Source of the DNA: Andeanibacterium fulvum
Lineage (GTDB): Bacteria; Pseudomonadota; Alphaproteobacteria; Sphingomonadales; Sphingomonadaceae
DNA: 64,000 bases
Reading direction: 5' to 3'
Assembly (NCBI RefSeq): GCF_037154085.1
Contig: NZ_JBANRM010000003.1
Span: 186,001 to 250,000, forward strand
A model generated the notes under the pieces. The model did no database searches. It was not told the DNA's origin and worked only from the letters and a program-made list of their open reading frames with translations. The position numbers and the translations under genes were made by a program. Of the stretch, positions 62,252 through 64,000 are shown in pieces; the stretch's first letter is position 1; each line of letters opens with the position of its first letter.

Positions 62252-64000
62252 ATGGCCCCTCCTTCGCAGCATCCGCTGCATGCCCCATTCTGTTGCACTA
62301 CGGCAGCGCCTGCCCCGCAAGGTGGCCGCGTGCGGGCTGCCGCGCTGGTGCTGGCCGCTGCAACGCTCGGCTACGCCCTGCCCGTTCACGCGCAGGAAAG
62401 CGGCGAAAGCAGCACGGCCGGGCAGGAAACCGAAGAACAGCGCCAGGTCGCCTTCGAAGCGAACGAACTGAGCTACGACACCGATAACGATGTTGTCACC
62501 GCAACCGGCAACGTCATCATGCGCAGCGGCGAACAGTCCGTGCGGGCGGATCAGGTCAGCTGGGACCGCAAGGCCAACACCATTGCCGCATCGGGCAACA
62601 TCCGCTTCGTCGATGGCGACGGTAATGTGCTTTACACCGACAATCTCACCCTGACGGACGACCTCAAGGTGGGCGCGATGCAGAACATGCTGCTAGCCCT
62701 GCGCGAAGGGGGCCGTCTGGCCGCCAATGCGGGCGAACGCGCGGAAGACGGCACAGTGGTGCTGACCCACGCCGCCTACTCGGCCTGCGCCGTGGAAGAC
62801 GATGCCGGCTGCCCGCGCACGCCCAGCTGGCGGATCGTGGCCGAACGCGTGATCTACGATCCGGAAGCCAACCGGGTGCGCTTCAAGGGCGCGATGCTGG
62901 AAATGTTCGGCACGCGGCTGATCCCGATTCCCCGGCTGGAAGTGGCGACCGACGGACGGGCGATCTCGGGCCTAATGATCCCGAACCTGCGCATTTCCCC
63001 GTCCAACGGCGTGGAAATCAGCCAGAGCTATTACCACCGGCTGGCGGACAATCAGGACCTTTCCGTCACTGGCTATGTCTATACCGAGGCACCGCCGATG
63101 ATAGGCGCGCAATATCGCGCGCTGCTGGACAAGGGCGCCTTCCAGATCACGGGCTATGCCACGCGCAGCGCGCGCATTCCCATCGGGCCTGAGACCGACA
63201 CGGGTACGGTTACCCAGCAGGACTGGCGTGGTTATTTCTTCGCCAATGGCCGCTTCCAGTTCTCGCCCGAATGGAGCCTTACCGCCTCCGCCCGCGTGGC
63301 GAGCGACCGCACTTTCCTGCGCCGCTACGACATCAGCCGGGATGATCGCCTGCGCTCCACCTTCAATGTCGAGCGGATCGACGACAATTCCTACCTGACC
63401 ATTCAGGGCTGGGCCACGCAGACCATGCGGTCGGGCGATTCCCAAGGGCAGGTGCCGATCGTCCTGCCGATGATCGACTACCGCCGGCGGATCGACGATC
63501 CCGTACTGGGCGGCAAGGTCCAGTTGCAGCTCAACAGCCTGGCCATTACCCGCACCAATGGGCAGGATACCCAGCGCGCCTTTGCCGGGGCCCAGTGGGA
63601 CCTGCGCCGCATTACCGGCATGGGGCAGGAAATAACCCTGACGGCCCTGCTGCGCGGCGACGTGTATCATTCGGACCAGAACGAGCTTACCTCCACCGTG
63701 ACCTATCAGGGCGATCCGGGCTGGCAGGCGCGCGGCGTGGCATTGGGCGCAGTGGATGTGAAATGGCCCTTCGTGGGCGAATTCCTGGGCGGAACGCAGG
63801 TCTTCACCCCGCGCGTGCAGGTGGTCGCCAGCCCGCAGATCCGCAATCTCGCCGTACCGAACGAAGATGCCCGCGCGATCGACCTGGAGGATTCCAACCT
63901 CTTCGCGCTCAACCGCTTCCCCGGCTATGACCGGGTGGAAGACGGGGTCCGCTTCACTTACGGTTTCGACTGGCAGTTCAACAAGCCGGGCCTGAAGATC
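62252..64000 (+). CDS. lptD: LPS-assembly protein LptD (N-terminal part, runs off the window)
   Basis: The first 583 codons are visible. Signal-type region ending PVHAQES (about 48), then an OstA/LptA-like domain (VTATGNVIMRSGEQSVRADQVSWDRKANTIAASGNIRF), the Cys pair near 170-180 (CAVEDDAGC) used in disulfide maturation, and the start of the barrel (YYHRLADNQDLSVTGYVYTE). LptD moves LPS to the outer leaflet with LptE. The ATG at 62252 leaves a long n-region; GTG at 62330, with AAGGTGG upstream, would give a tidier signal peptide. Confidence 0.93.
   Translation, partial: MAPPSQHPLHAPFCCTTAAPAPQGGRVRAAALVLAAATLGYALPVHAQESGESSTAGQETEEQRQVAFEANELSYDTDNDVVTATGNVIMRSGEQSVRADQVSWDRKANTIAASGNIRFVDGDGNVLYTDNLTLTDDLKVGAMQNMLLALREGGRLAANAGERAEDGTVVLTHAAYSACAVEDDAGCPRTPSWRIVAERVIYDPEANRVRFKGAMLEMFGTRLIPIPRLEVATDGRAISGLMIPNLRISPSNGVEISQSYYHRLADNQDLSVTGYVYTEAPPMIGAQYRALLDKGAFQITGYATRSARIPIGPETDTGTVTQQDWRGYFFANGRFQFSPEWSLTASARVASDRTFLRRYDISRDDRLRSTFNVERIDDNSYLTIQGWATQTMRSGDSQGQVPIVLPMIDYRRRIDDPVLGGKVQLQLNSLAITRTNGQDTQRAFAGAQWDLRRITGMGQEITLTALLRGDVYHSDQNELTSTVTYQGDPGWQARGVALGAVDVKWPFVGEFLGGTQVFTPRVQVVASPQIRNLAVPNEDARAIDLEDSNLFALNRFPGYDRVEDGVRFTYGFDWQFNKPGLKI

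Overview
The window is a chromosomal segment of a high-GC alphaproteobacterium, most likely from the Sphingomonadales (Sphingomonadaceae or Erythrobacteraceae). The evidence is several large TonB-dependent receptors, the order infA-maf-RNase E/G-yacG-tRNA-Phe, HdaA in place of a full-length Hda, an AhpD-like protein paired with an ECF41 sigma factor, DUF2794 next to serine acetyltransferase, and dispersed palindromic repeats of the type common in this order. No rRNA, CRISPR array or intact insertion sequence was seen.

Layout: 1-5.2 kb has the start of a fatty-acid-desaturase-like gene, a K+-independent H+-pyrophosphatase, and a coupled acyltransferase/cupin pair. 5.2-13 kb has acyl-CoA thioesterase II, a TonB receptor behind an AT-rich palindrome, an ECF41 module with a matching promoter, and a uvrC/5-formyl-THF cyclo-ligase operon. 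13.2-16.3 kb is one long TonB receptor carrying an unusual Gly-rich, Cys-containing duplicated insertion. 16.5-18.7 kb is the infA-maf-RNase-yacG run ending at tRNA-Phe.

18.7-27 kb looks like an old genomic island. A 17-codon integrase start fragment lies just after tRNA-Phe. It is followed by a translationally coupled cytochrome c'-like lipoprotein, HupE/UreJ and membrane-anchor operon, and then two divergent paralogues of a secreted G8-domain/parallel beta-helix protein resembling animal CEMIP/TMEM2. The two paralogues share a conserved leader with a covarying hairpin. This is the most unusual part of the window.

27-35 kb is accessory metabolism: SnoaL/NTF2-like proteins, a beta-hydroxyacid dehydrogenase, an SDR with a divergent HxlR regulator, MsrB, another TonB receptor, and a coupled NTF2-GNAT-nitrilase operon. 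35-43 kb holds purC, an M16 peptidase, purS and purQ, then a GGDEF/EAL protein. 43-48 kb is the amino-sugar cluster glmU, AIM24, glmS and a PD-(D/E)XK-like protein, with gph divergent. 48.7-52.6 kb has an OprP-like porin, an HSD17B4-like SDR and two tandem DUF4328 membrane proteins, the first with its ribosome site inside a perfect hairpin. 52.6-64 kb is mostly core: DUF2794, cysE, hdaA, an exported protein, purM, a purN fused to a YjbR-like domain, a sulfotransferase, ndk, a lipoprotein, holC, pepA and the start of lptD.

The purine genes purC, purS, purQ, purM and purN are spread over 22 kb in three groups. Functional names rest on motifs read by eye and on family knowledge; no database search was run.
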